Assembly: GCF_001280065.1 (NCBI RefSeq)
Contig: NZ_LGEA01000036.1
Span: 186,001 to 250,000, forward strand
Reading direction: 5' to 3'
Length of the DNA stretch: 64,000 nucleotides
Source: Streptomyces sp. NRRL B-1140
GTDB taxonomy: Bacteria; Actinomycetota; Actinomycetes; Streptomycetales; Streptomycetaceae
Shown: positions 53,167 through 61,537 of the stretch, piece after piece
How the letters are laid out: every line of letters begins with the position of its first letter
How positions within the stretch are numbered: the first letter of the stretch is position 1
Position numbers and translations under genes: made by a program
The notes under the pieces: model-generated
The model's input: only the letters and a program-made list of their open reading frames with translations
Databases searched by the model: none
Told to the model about the DNA's origin: nothing

Positions 53167-54117
53167 TCAGCCGGTTGATGCACCCGTCGTGAGGATCACG
53201 TTGCGGAGCGGCTCCCGGTTCACATAGCGGTGCAACTGGTCCACCAGGAGCCGCTTGGCGCGCGGAAGGAACGCGGAGGTGGGTCCGCCGACATGGGGGC
53301 TGATGAGTACCCCCGGCGCACGCCACAGGGGGTGTTCGCGCGCCAGCGGCTCCGGGTCGGTGACGTCGAGAGCGGCGGTGATGCGGCCGGTCTCCAGCTC
53401 GGCGAGCAGCGCCTTGGTGTCGACGACGGGGCCGCGGGCGACGTTGACGAGGAGTGCGCCGTCCTTCATCCGGGACAGGAAGTCCGCCCCGGCCAGGCCC
53501 CGGGTGGCTTCGGTGAGCGGGGTGGACAGGATCACGACGTCCGCTTCCGGCAGCAGCGCGGGCAGGTCGGTGAGCGGATGCACCGGACCGCGCGCCGTGG
53601 TGCGCTCGGAGCGCGCGACGCGCGCCACACGCGCCACCTCGAACGGAACGAGCCGGTCCTCGATGGCCTCGCCGATGGAGCCGTACCCCACGATGAGGAC
53701 GTTCTTGTCGGCGAGAGCCGGCCGGAACCCGCCGAGCCACTCCCCCCTCTCCTGCGCGCGGACGAAGTCGGGGATCCCGCGCAGCGAGGCCAGGATCAGC
53801 GCGAGGGTGAGCTCGCCGGTGCTGGCCTCGTGCACGCCCCGCGCGTTGCACAGCCGCACACCCGCGGGCAGGTGCCCGAGTCCCGGCTCCACGTGGTCGA
53901 TCCCGGCGGAGAGGGTCTGCACGACCCGGACGTTGCTCATCCGGCTCAGGGGGCGCACGCACAGCGCACTGGGCTTCATGTAGGGGACGACGTAGAAGGC
54001 GCAGTCGGCCGGGTCCGCGGGGAAGTCCTCCTCGCCGTTCCAGAAACGGTAGGCCGGGCCCTCGGGGAGTCCGTCGATCTCGTCCGGCGGGATGGGCAGC
54101 CACACGTCAGCAGTCAT
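53167..54117 (-). CDS. D-isomer-specific 2-hydroxyacid dehydrogenase
   Basis: A 316-residue NAD(P)-dependent dehydrogenase of the formate/glycerate dehydrogenase family. NAD fold GYGSIGEAIEDRLVPFE near 144, substrate Arg in NVARGPVVDTKAL near 223, catalytic Glu around DVTDPEPLAREHPLW near 250 and His in ISPHVGGPTSAF near 270. Substrate undetermined (glyoxylate/hydroxypyruvate or phosphoglycerate-like). ATG 54117 shows no good Shine-Dalgarno, so the mRNA may be leaderless. It is divergent from the aldo/keto reductase. Confidence 0.9.
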   Translation of the reverse strand: MTADVWLPIPPDEIDGLPEGPAYRFWNGEEDFPADPADCAFYVVPYMKPSALCVRPLSRMSNVRVVQTLSAGIDHVEPGLGHLPAGVRLCNARGVHEASTGELTLALILASLRGIPDFVRAQERGEWLGGFRPALADKNVLIVGYGSIGEAIEDRLVPFEVARVARVARSERTTARGPVHPLTDLPALLPEADVVILSTPLTEATRGLAGADFLSRMKDGALLVNVARGPVVDTKALLAELETGRITAALDVTDPEPLAREHPLWRAPGVLISPHVGGPTSAFLPRAKRLLVDQLHRYVNREPLRNVILTTGASTG

Positions 54118-54194
54118 GCTCTGGAGGCTATGTCAGGAGCGTGTGACGGCAGAGGTTAGGTTGGGGTGGCTCGAACAGGGAGGGTCACGACCAG

Positions 54195-55193
54195 GTGGAG
54201 CGCAGGACGATCGGCGCGGCGGCGCTCGCGGTGGGGGCCGTCGGACTCGGGTGCATGCCGATGAGCTGGGCCTACAGTGCGTCGCGGCGGCGCGGCGACG
54301 AGTCGCTCAGGGCGGTGCACCGGGCGCTCGACCTGGGTGCGTCCCTGCTGGACACGGCCGACATGTACGGCCCGTTCACCAACGAACTGCTGGTGGGGCG
54401 GGCGTTGAAGGAGCGGCGGTCCGACGCGTTCGTGTCGACGAAGGTCGGACTGCTCGTGGGCGATCAGCACATCGTCGCCAACGGCCGCCCCGGCTACGTG
54501 AAGCGGGCCTGCGACGCGTCGCTGCGGCGGCTGCAGACGGACGTCATCGACCTCTACCAGCTGCACCGGGCCGACCCCGAGGTGCCGGTCGAGGAGACCT
54601 GGGGGGCGATGGCGGAGCTCGTCCAGGCCGGGAAGGTACGGGCGCTGGGCCTGTGTGCGGTGGGCGCGCGGGCCGGCCGCCGGGCCGGGGCCCGGTTGCA
54701 CGACGGAACGATTCGGCAGCTGGAGCGGGTGCAGCAGGTCTTCCCGGTGAGCGCGGTGGAGGCGGAGCTGTCGGTGTGGTCGCCGGAGGCGCTGGAGGCC
54801 CTGCTGCCGTGGTGCCGGACGCGGGGCGTCGGTTTCCTCGCCGCGATGCCGCTGGGCAACGGCTTCCTGACCGGCAGGCTGCGCCCCGGCGCGGGCTTCG
54901 AGGCGGACGATCCACGCGCCCGGCACCCGCGTTTCACGGCCGAGATGATGGCCGCGAACCAGCCGTTCGTCGCGGGGCTGCGCCGCGTGGCCCGCCGGCA
55001 CGGCACGGGTGTCACGCCCGCCCAGATCGCCCTGGCGTGGGTGCTGGCACAGGGGCCGCACGTGGTCCCGGTCCCCGGCACGAAGCAGGAGCGCTGGGTC
55101 ACGGAGAACACGGCGGCGGCGCGGGTGCGCCTGACGCCGGACGATCTCCGGGAGCTGGCCGCGCTGCCGCCGGCCCAGGGGTCGTGGGACTGA
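54195..55193 (+). CDS. Aldo/keto reductase
   Basis: A 332-residue NADPH-dependent reductase, (beta/alpha)8 barrel. Catalytic tetrad: Asp and Tyr in LLDTADMYGPFTNE near 52-56, Lys in VSTKVGL near 80, His in DLYQLHRADPE near 117. The cofactor region near the C-terminus is VPVPGTKQERWVTENT. Natural substrate unknown. GTG 54195 follows GGGAGGG at a slightly long spacing. Confidence 0.92.
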   Translation: MERRTIGAAALAVGAVGLGCMPMSWAYSASRRRGDESLRAVHRALDLGASLLDTADMYGPFTNELLVGRALKERRSDAFVSTKVGLLVGDQHIVANGRPGYVKRACDASLRRLQTDVIDLYQLHRADPEVPVEETWGAMAELVQAGKVRALGLCAVGARAGRRAGARLHDGTIRQLERVQQVFPVSAVEAELSVWSPEALEALLPWCRTRGVGFLAAMPLGNGFLTGRLRPGAGFEADDPRARHPRFTAEMMAANQPFVAGLRRVARRHGTGVTPAQIALAWVLAQGPHVVPVPGTKQERWVTENTAAARVRLTPDDLRELAALPPAQGSWD

Positions 55194-55326
55194 AGGACGG
55201 GTCCGCGCCGGGTACGTTTCGGGCAAACCCCGTGTTCTGACTACGGCGTTCCGCTATCGGGAACTCTGGAGCCGCGAGCGGTGTATGACAGGGAGAAGGA
55301 CCTGCCCCGTCGAAGGGACCCTGATC

Positions 55327-56493
55327 GTGCGACGTCGAGCCGTCCCGGCCGTGCTGGCCGCCGCCGTGCTCCTGCTGACGGCCGGTTGCTCCTCCGGCGA
55401 GACAGGCCCGTCCGGCCAGGACGACAGCGCCTCCCCGAGCCGTACCGCACCGGGGTCGTCCGCACCCCCGCGGCAGGCCGCCGAGGAGACACCGCCGGCG
55501 CAGGGCTCGGTCGAGGTGGTGCGCACCGTCGCCGAGGGCCTGGACTCCCCCTGGGGTCTCGCTCCGCTGCCGGGCGGCGGGCTGCTGGTCGCCTCCCGGG
55601 ACGACGGCACGATCGTCCGGGTCGACGAGAAGACCGGCAAGAAGACCGAACTGGGCGAGGTGCCGGGGGTCTCGGCGGCCGGCGAGGGCGGCCTGCTCGG
55701 GATCGCCCTGTCGCCCGACTACGCCTCGGACCGCATGGTCTACGCGTACTTCACCTCGGCGTCCGACAACCGCATCGTCCGCATGATCTACGACGGGCGG
55801 AAGCCCGCCGGCGAGCAGCTCGGCGCTCCCGACACGGTGTTCAAGGGCATTCCCAAGGGCTTCATCCACAACGGCGGGCGCATCGCGTTCGGCCCGGACA
55901 AAATGCTGTACGTGGGCACCGGCGAGAGCGGCGACACGGGACTGTCCCAGGACAAGGACTCCGTGGGCGGCAAGATCCTGCGTCTGACCCCGGAGGGCGA
56001 GCCGGCTCCGGGCAACCCGTTCCCGGACTCGCCGGTGTACTCCTACGGCCACCGCAATGTGCAGGGTCTGGCCTGGGACGGCAAGCAGCGGCTGTTCGCC
56101 TCGGAGTTCGGGCAGGACACCTGGGACGAGCTGAACGCCATCGAGCCGGGCGGCAATTACGGCTGGCCGGAAGCGGAGGGCCGGTCCGGCGACAAGCGGT
56201 TCCGCAACCCGGTCGGCCAATGGACCACGGCCGAGGCGTCCCCCAGCGGCATCGCCCACGCCGAGGGGTCGATCTGGATGGCGGGCCTGCGCGGCAAGCG
56301 GCTGTGGCGCATCCCGCTGAACGGCACGGCGGCCTCGGCGAAGCCGCAGGCGTTCCTGGAGGGCGAGTACGGGCGGCTGCGCACGGTCGTGGCGGCGGGC
56401 GGCGACAGGCTCTGGCTGGTCACCAGCAACACGGACGGCCGGGGCAGCCCGAAGGGCGGCGACGACCGGATCCTGGAACTGCGGGTGACGTAG
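55327..56493 (+). CDS. Lipoprotein PQQ-dependent sugar dehydrogenase-type beta-propeller
   Basis: A 388-residue extracellular lipoprotein: signal VRRRAVPAVLAAAVLLLTAG with lipobox LTAGC (Cys at residue 21), a Ser/Pro linker, then the glucose/sorbosone dehydrogenase propeller. Signatures are GLDSPWGLAPLPGGGLLVASR, GEGGLLGIALSPDY, a PQQ/Ca-site-like IHNGGRIAFGPDKMLYVGTG, YSYGHRNVQGLAWD and ASEFGQDTWDELN. It oxidises sugars or aldoses if PQQ is available. GTG 55327 is preferred since the lipoprotein signal begins there. Confidence 0.9.
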   Translation: MRRRAVPAVLAAAVLLLTAGCSSGETGPSGQDDSASPSRTAPGSSAPPRQAAEETPPAQGSVEVVRTVAEGLDSPWGLAPLPGGGLLVASRDDGTIVRVDEKTGKKTELGEVPGVSAAGEGGLLGIALSPDYASDRMVYAYFTSASDNRIVRMIYDGRKPAGEQLGAPDTVFKGIPKGFIHNGGRIAFGPDKMLYVGTGESGDTGLSQDKDSVGGKILRLTPEGEPAPGNPFPDSPVYSYGHRNVQGLAWDGKQRLFASEFGQDTWDELNAIEPGGNYGWPEAEGRSGDKRFRNPVGQWTTAEASPSGIAHAEGSIWMAGLRGKRLWRIPLNGTAASAKPQAFLEGEYGRLRTVVAAGGDRLWLVTSNTDGRGSPKGGDDRILELRVT

Positions 56494-56578
56494 CCGCCGG
56501 AACCGGGGGTGCTCCTCGTCGCCGCCCCCGTCGTCCTCGTGCTCCTGCGGCGGGCGTGCGACGGGGAACCGCGCCGGG

Positions 56579-56773
56579 CTACTCCCCCGCGCCCGTCTCG
56601 CCGTCCTCGTCTTCCCGTGGCGGGCGTACGACGACCTTCCCCGACGCGAGATCTATCGGCCCGCGTCCGGGGTCGCCGTCCCCGACGTCCTGACGGGTCA
56701 GCTCGAGGCGGTTCTGCTCGTCGCGGGTGTGCTTGCGCCCGGGTGAGAACAGTTCCTCGAAGAAGTTGAACAA
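56579..56773 (-). CDS. DUF6191 small protein
   Basis: A 64-residue protein, MFNFFEELFSPGRKHTRDEQ at the start, then the conserved GDGDPGRGPIDLASGKVVVR. I recall this as the DUF6191 family of actinomycetes, function unknown. The TTG at 56773 has AGGGAGG 5 nt upstream. It is monocistronic and convergent with the sugar dehydrogenase. Confidence 0.85.
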   Translation of the reverse strand: MFNFFEELFSPGRKHTRDEQNRLELTRQDVGDGDPGRGPIDLASGKVVVRPPREDEDGETGAGE

Positions 56774-56824
56774 CTGAACCTCCCTGAGGCCGCGGAGTCC
56801 GCGACGTCCCTTACAGCGTATGCC

Positions 56825-59800
56825 TCAGCCCGTGGGACCGGGCACGGCCATCTCGGCCGGGAACAACCCCAGCCGGTGGGCCACCGCCGCCGCCTCGCCC
56901 CGTCCGGAGACGCCGAGCTTGCCCAGGATGTTCGAGACGTGCACGCTCGCGGTCTTGGGCGAGATGAACAGCTCCTCCGCTATGCGGCGGTTGGTGTGCC
57001 CCGCGGCGACCAGGCGCAGGACGTCCCGCTCCCGGGTGGTGAGACCGAGCGCGTCGGCGGGGTCGGCCGGCGCGGGGGCGGGTTCCGTGGCGGGCGTGAG
57101 CGGGAGGCGGGCGCGCTGGGCGAGTGCGGTGGCGGCGTCCTCGAGCGGCCGGGCGCCGAGGTGGCGGGCGACGCTGTGGGCGAGCCGCAGCAGTTCCGTG
57201 GCACGGCCGCGCTCGTCCTCGCCGCCGCCCGTCAGGAGGGACTCGGCCAGGCGGTACCGGACGCGGGCGAGGTCGTAGGGCCGGCCCAGGGGTTCGAAGG
57301 AGGTGACCACGTCCGACCAGGTGTCCGGGGTGCTCCGGCCCTCGGCGCGCAGGAGTTCGGCGCGGACCCACCGCTCGTGGGCGAGCCAGACGGGGGCGTG
57401 GGTGGTGAGGCGCTTGACGGCCAAGAGAATGTCGCGCAGGACCTGCCGGCGGCCGTCGTGGGCGGCGGGCAGGGCCCGGGCGTCGGCCTCGGCGGTGGCG
57501 GCCTCCAGCAGCAGCGGCCAGGCGTAGCGCTGGGTGCCGAGCGGAAAGCCGGAGGTGAGCGTGCGGGCCAGTTCGACGCGGGCGTCGGCCAGGCGGCCCT
57601 CGGCGGCGGCCACGGCGACGGTGAGGCAGGAGATCGGCAGGTCGTGCTGCGGCATGGGATCGTGCGGGCCGTAGGAGGCGCGAGCCTCGGCGAGGTGGCG
57701 GGCGGCCTCGGACACCCGGCCGCGGGCGAGGGCGAGAAACGCCTGGCTGTTGGCGCCCGACCCGTACGGACCTGCCGTCTGCCCCAGCCGTTGGGCGCTG
57801 ACGGCCGCCTCGGCCGCCTCGTCCCAGCGGCCCAGGGAGATGAGCGACTCGGCGAGGTTGCCCCTGACCCAGCCCTCGGACTCCGTCAGCCCCATCCTGG
57901 AGGTGAGCCGCAGGCCCTCGCGCAGGATGGTCACGGCTTCCTCGGAACGGCCGATGCCCTCCAGGCTGGAGGGCAGGTTCACATGGCTGCGGCCCACGAC
58001 GGCCGCGAGACCGCGGGCCACCACCTCGTCCCTGACCTCGTACATGTGGGTCAGGCCGGCGTCGATCTGCCCGGCCTCGACCATGAGCCCGCCGAGGGTG
58101 AGGCGGGCGTTGGACTCGATCTCGTCGGCGCCCACCATGCGCGCGTACTCGACGGCCCGCTCGGCGGCCGTCAGGGTCTCCGGGCCGGGTTCACGGAGCA
58201 TCGACCAGTGGGCGGCCGTGGCCAGTACCTCGGCGTGCACCTCGGACGGCGGCAGGCCGCGGACCAGTTCCTGCGCGGTGGCGATCTCCTGCCAGCCGTC
58301 GCCCCGGGCGAGCCGCTGGACCAGCCGGGAGCGCTGGATCCAGAACCAGGCGGTGCGCAGGGGGTCGTCCTCGTCCTCCAGGAGGCGCAGGGCCCGCTTT
58401 GTGATCTTCAGCGCGCGTTCGCGTTCCCCGCAGAGCCGTCCCGCGACGGCCGCCTCGGCCAGCAGGTCCAGGTGCCGCAGCGCGGTGGTGGCCGGGTCGC
58501 AGCCGCAAGGAGGGTAGACCTCGGTGTAGTCGACCGGGCGCAGGGTGGCGCGTACGGCCTCGGGGGCGGAGTCCCACAGTTCCATCGCCCGCTCCAGGAG
58601 CCGGAGTTGCTCGGAGTAGGCATGGCGGCGGCGGGCCTCGACGGAGGCTTCGAGTACGGCGGGCAGGGCCTTGGCGGCGTCGTGGGCGTGATACCAGTAG
58701 CTGGCCAGGCGGGTCGCCCGCTGGTCGGCGGGCACGAGGGACGGGTCGGTCTCCAGGGCTTCGGCGTAGCGGCGGTTGAGGCGGGAGCGTTCGCCGGGGA
58801 GCAGGTCGTCGCTGACGGCCTCGCGGACCAGGGAGTGGCGGAAGCGGTAGCCGTCGCCGCCGGGTGCGGGGGCGAGGATGCTCGCGTTCACGGCGGCCCG
58901 CAGTGCCTCGATGAGGTCGTCCTCGGCGAGCCGGGCGACGGCGGCCAGCAGCCGGTACTCGACGGTGGAGCCGCCCTCGGCGACGATCCGGGCGACGCGC
59001 TGGGCGGACTCCGGCAGCCCTTCCACGCGGACGAGCAGCAGGTCGCGCAGGGAGTCGGTCAGGCCGGTCCGGCAGCCCTCGTGGCCGGCGACGGCGAGTT
59101 CCTCGACGAAGAAGGCGTTGCCGTCGGAGCGCTGGAAGATCGCGTCGACCTGGTCCTGCTCGGGTTCGTGGGCGAGGATGCCGGCCACCTGGAGGCCGAC
59201 CTCGTCGCGGGTGAAGCGGGCGAGTTCGAGGCGGCGGATCGTGCGGAGCCGGTCGAGTTCGGCGAGCAGGGGCCTGAGCGGATGGCGGCGGTGGATGTCG
59301 TCGGAGCGGTAGGTGGCGAGGACGACGAGGCGGCCGGTGCGCAGGGTGCGGACGAGGTAGGAGAGCAGATGGCGGGTGGAGGCGTCGGCCCAGTGCAGGT
59401 CCTCCAGGGCGAGGACGACGGTGTGCTCGGCGGCGACGCGTTCCAGCAGGCGTGCGGTGAGCTCGAAGAGCCGGGCCGTGCCGTCCTCGTCGTGCCGCCC
59501 GGCCCGGGACTCGCCCACCTCGGGCAGCAGCCGGGCCAGCTCCTCCTCCTGGCCCGCCGAAGCGGCGGCCAGCTCGCCGGGAAGTTCACGGCGCAGGGCG
59601 CGCAGCGCGGTGGAGAAGGGGGCGAAGGGCAGCCCGTCGGCGCCGATCTCGACACACCCGCCGAGTGCGACCACCGCCCCGCGCCTGCGGGCCACGGCGG
59701 CGAACTCCTCGACGAGGCGGGTCTTGCCGACCCCGGCCTCACCGCCGATGAGCAGCGCCTGCGGTTCGCCTTCGCAGGCGCGTGCGAGGGCTTCGTGCAG

Positions 59801-59869
59801 GGTGCCCAGTTCCTCGGCACGGCCGACGAACACGGGGCTGACGGACTGGGTTTCCACAGGTCCGAGCAT
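56825..59869 (-). CDS. LAL-type LuxR-family ATPase transcriptional regulator
   Basis: A 1014-residue large ATP-binding regulator of the LuxR family (MalT-like). An AAA-type ATPase domain carries Walker A GGEAGVGKT (42-50) and Walker B LALEDLHWAD near 150; a long TPR-like helical middle (about 400-930) may sense an inducer; and a C-terminal LuxR HTH has LTTRERDVLRLVAAGHTNRR then IAEELFISPKTASVHVSNIL. ATG 59869 is chosen because the conserved N-terminus begins there; it has no Shine-Dalgarno, while upstream in-frame GTG 60001 would add a low-complexity stretch. Target unknown; the flanking genes are unrelated. Confidence 0.9.
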   Translation of the reverse strand: MLGPVETQSVSPVFVGRAEELGTLHEALARACEGEPQALLIGGEAGVGKTRLVEEFAAVARRRGAVVALGGCVEIGADGLPFAPFSTALRALRRELPGELAAASAGQEEELARLLPEVGESRAGRHDEDGTARLFELTARLLERVAAEHTVVLALEDLHWADASTRHLLSYLVRTLRTGRLVVLATYRSDDIHRRHPLRPLLAELDRLRTIRRLELARFTRDEVGLQVAGILAHEPEQDQVDAIFQRSDGNAFFVEELAVAGHEGCRTGLTDSLRDLLLVRVEGLPESAQRVARIVAEGGSTVEYRLLAAVARLAEDDLIEALRAAVNASILAPAPGGDGYRFRHSLVREAVSDDLLPGERSRLNRRYAEALETDPSLVPADQRATRLASYWYHAHDAAKALPAVLEASVEARRRHAYSEQLRLLERAMELWDSAPEAVRATLRPVDYTEVYPPCGCDPATTALRHLDLLAEAAVAGRLCGERERALKITKRALRLLEDEDDPLRTAWFWIQRSRLVQRLARGDGWQEIATAQELVRGLPPSEVHAEVLATAAHWSMLREPGPETLTAAERAVEYARMVGADEIESNARLTLGGLMVEAGQIDAGLTHMYEVRDEVVARGLAAVVGRSHVNLPSSLEGIGRSEEAVTILREGLRLTSRMGLTESEGWVRGNLAESLISLGRWDEAAEAAVSAQRLGQTAGPYGSGANSQAFLALARGRVSEAARHLAEARASYGPHDPMPQHDLPISCLTVAVAAAEGRLADARVELARTLTSGFPLGTQRYAWPLLLEAATAEADARALPAAHDGRRQVLRDILLAVKRLTTHAPVWLAHERWVRAELLRAEGRSTPDTWSDVVTSFEPLGRPYDLARVRYRLAESLLTGGGEDERGRATELLRLAHSVARHLGARPLEDAATALAQRARLPLTPATEPAPAPADPADALGLTTRERDVLRLVAAGHTNRRIAEELFISPKTASVHVSNILGKLGVSGRGEAAAVAHRLGLFPAEMAVPGPTG

Positions 59870-59997
59870 CGCATGCGGGTCCGGCGGCGTGGGACCGGTT
59901 TTCCGTCGAACGGCCAAAGCAGCGGCCGCCGTTCCCGTGTGGACGACGGCCGCTGCTCCCCGGACGGCCAAGGCGGCGACCGGTCCCGCCCCGGCGT

Positions 59998-60183
59998 TCA
60001 CGCCGTCCGGGCGGACCGGAGCCGGCGGAAGCGGCGGCTATGGCTCTCGTGCTCGGCGGAGTCTGCGCCTTCTTCGTGGCGGGCCGCGCGGCGGGCCCGG
60101 GCGGCCTCGCGGACCAGACGGGCGTGGTCGGCCCGGCGGATGAGGTCGGAGGTGCGCATCTGCTGGAGTTCGTACTCGTACAC
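59998..60183 (-). CDS. Small Arg/Ala-rich helical protein (61 aa)
   Basis: VYEYELQQMRTSDLIRRADH, then alternating Arg/Ala helix, RLVREAARARRAARHEE. GTG 60183 has AAGGA 6 nt upstream. I recall similar streptomycete proteins with the same YEYELQQ opening; function unknown. It lies upstream of the LAL regulator on the same strand. The 212 bases beyond it (60184-60395) contain several interleaved short inverted repeats and no gene. Confidence 0.7.
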   Translation of the reverse strand: MYEYELQQMRTSDLIRRADHARLVREAARARRAARHEEGADSAEHESHSRRFRRLRSARTA

Positions 60184-60395
60184 GGTGTGTCCTTCGAGGA
60201 GAGGCCGGTCACGGAGGGTTTTCCGCGATGACCTCACTCTCGTCTCCCAGGCGGGGCCGCCACATCGGGAGAGTTCCGCATCTTCGGCGGCGCACGGTGC
60301 CTTAGACGCGGCCGAGGGGCCTCAGGGGCTCCGTAAGGTGCTCACGGAACCGCCTAAGACCCCTCAGGACCTGCGGGCTCTCGGCTCTCGGGCGC

Positions 60396-60932
60396 TCAGC
60401 TCGCGGACGGCAGCCCGAGCAGGATGCCGGTGTACTTGAGGACGGCCAGGAACAGGCCGATGACGCCGAGCGCCACTCCCGCCCAGGCGACGGACTTGAT
60501 CCAGGGCGCCTGGATCCGGCCCGGCGTGCCGAAGGCGGGCCGGGCCAGCGTGACGACGCCGACGACCAGCGCGATCAGCGCGAACAGGCCGCCCCACAGG
60601 GCGGTGGTCTGCCAGGCGTCGCCGTAGACCGCCTGAATCTGCTGGGCCACGCCCGCGTTCTGCGCGGTCTCCAGCTGGCCGACGAGGTTCTGGCGCGCGG
60701 AGGCGACGGTGCCGATCCAGCTCCCGGTGAGCGAGACGACGCCCAGCGCGGCGGAGACCACGGCGGCAGCGCCCTGGCCCACGCCGGAGGGGTTCTCCTC
60801 CTTGGCGGGCGCGTCATCGGCCGCGGCCGGGACCTCGGTCTGGGGCACCTCGTCGGACTCGGTGGTGTCCACCGCCTTCTCATCGGTCGTGGCCTTCGTG
60901 GCCTCGGTCTCGTCCACTGCGTTCGTTGCCAT
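60396..60932 (-). CDS. Conserved integral membrane protein
   Basis: A 178-residue protein: a Glu/Thr/Ala-rich hydrophilic N-terminus (1-50), then three membrane segments (about 54-75 GAAAVVSAALGVVSLTGSWI; about 108-130 LWGGLFALIALVVGVVTLA; about 148-170 VAWAGVALGVIGLFLAVLKY). Between TM1 and TM2 is a Gln-rich helix (ARQNLVGQLETAQNAGVAQQ). I do not recognise a function. ATG 60932. Confidence 0.75.
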   Translation of the reverse strand: MATNAVDETEATKATTDEKAVDTTESDEVPQTEVPAAADDAPAKEENPSGVGQGAAAVVSAALGVVSLTGSWIGTVASARQNLVGQLETAQNAGVAQQIQAVYGDAWQTTALWGGLFALIALVVGVVTLARPAFGTPGRIQAPWIKSVAWAGVALGVIGLFLAVLKYTGILLGLPSAS

Positions 60933-60967
60933 GTCTCGCACCGTAGGGTCGCTGTCTGAGAAGTCTC

Positions 60968-61537
60968 TTAATGATCGTGAGCCGCACGCGCGCGTGCGGC
61001 GCGCCACTCGGGCGCCAGCACCGACCAGACTTCGAGATCGTGCCGTACGCCACCATAGGGGTGCGCCTCGCGTCGCACACCGTCGCGGGTCATTCCGAGT
61101 CGGCGCGCCACGTTCAGGCTGGGCTGATTGAGGGAGGCGGCGACCCATTCGACGCGGTGGATGCCGCGCTGCTCGACGGCCCAGTCGATGAGGACCCGCA
61201 TCGCGCGGGTGACCAGACCCCGGCCCGTGGCGGCGGGCTCCAGCCAGCAGCCCACCTCGCAGTTGCCGGTCGCCGCGTCGAAGTTCAGGAACAGCACCCC
61301 GCCCACCAGGGTCCCCTCCAGCCACAGGCCGTGCAGGGAGCCGGTGTCGGCCGCGCGCATGTCGGCGTAGCGCTGGAGCTTCGCGCGGGCCGAGGTCAGG
61401 TCCGTCTCGGTCGTCCCGAACGGGATGTACTGCCCGATGAACTCCCGCCCCCGCTCCAGGTGCGCCAGGAACTCCCCGGCGTGCCAGGGTTCCAGGGGCC
61501 TCAGCTCGGCGTCGTCACCCAGGGATATCGCGTACAT
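60968..61537 (-). CDS. GNAT acetyltransferase, RimJ/RimL type
   Basis: A 189-residue acetyltransferase resembling ribosomal-protein-serine N-acetyltransferases. AELRPLEPWHAGEFLAHLER at the start, the acetyl-CoA-binding EPAATGRGLVTRAMRVLIDW near 100, and VEWVAASLNQPSLNVARRLG near 128. ATG 61537 overlaps the end of the MMPL gene by 23 bases, so both are probably one transcript. A GGAGGAG lies 10 nt upstream. Confidence 0.9.
   Translation of the reverse strand: MYAISLGDDAELRPLEPWHAGEFLAHLERGREFIGQYIPFGTTETDLTSARAKLQRYADMRAADTGSLHGLWLEGTLVGGVLFLNFDAATGNCEVGCWLEPAATGRGLVTRAMRVLIDWAVEQRGIHRVEWVAASLNQPSLNVARRLGMTRDGVRREAHPYGGVRHDLEVWSVLAPEWRAARARAAHDH

Noticed and set aside
49742..54103. A single 1453-residue gene joining the GGDEF protein to upstream sequence
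   Set aside because: Its first third is antisense-like, low-complexity translation over the 2-hydroxyacid dehydrogenase gene and the intergenic region; the GTG at 52735 has a good ribosome site and starts the membrane domain.
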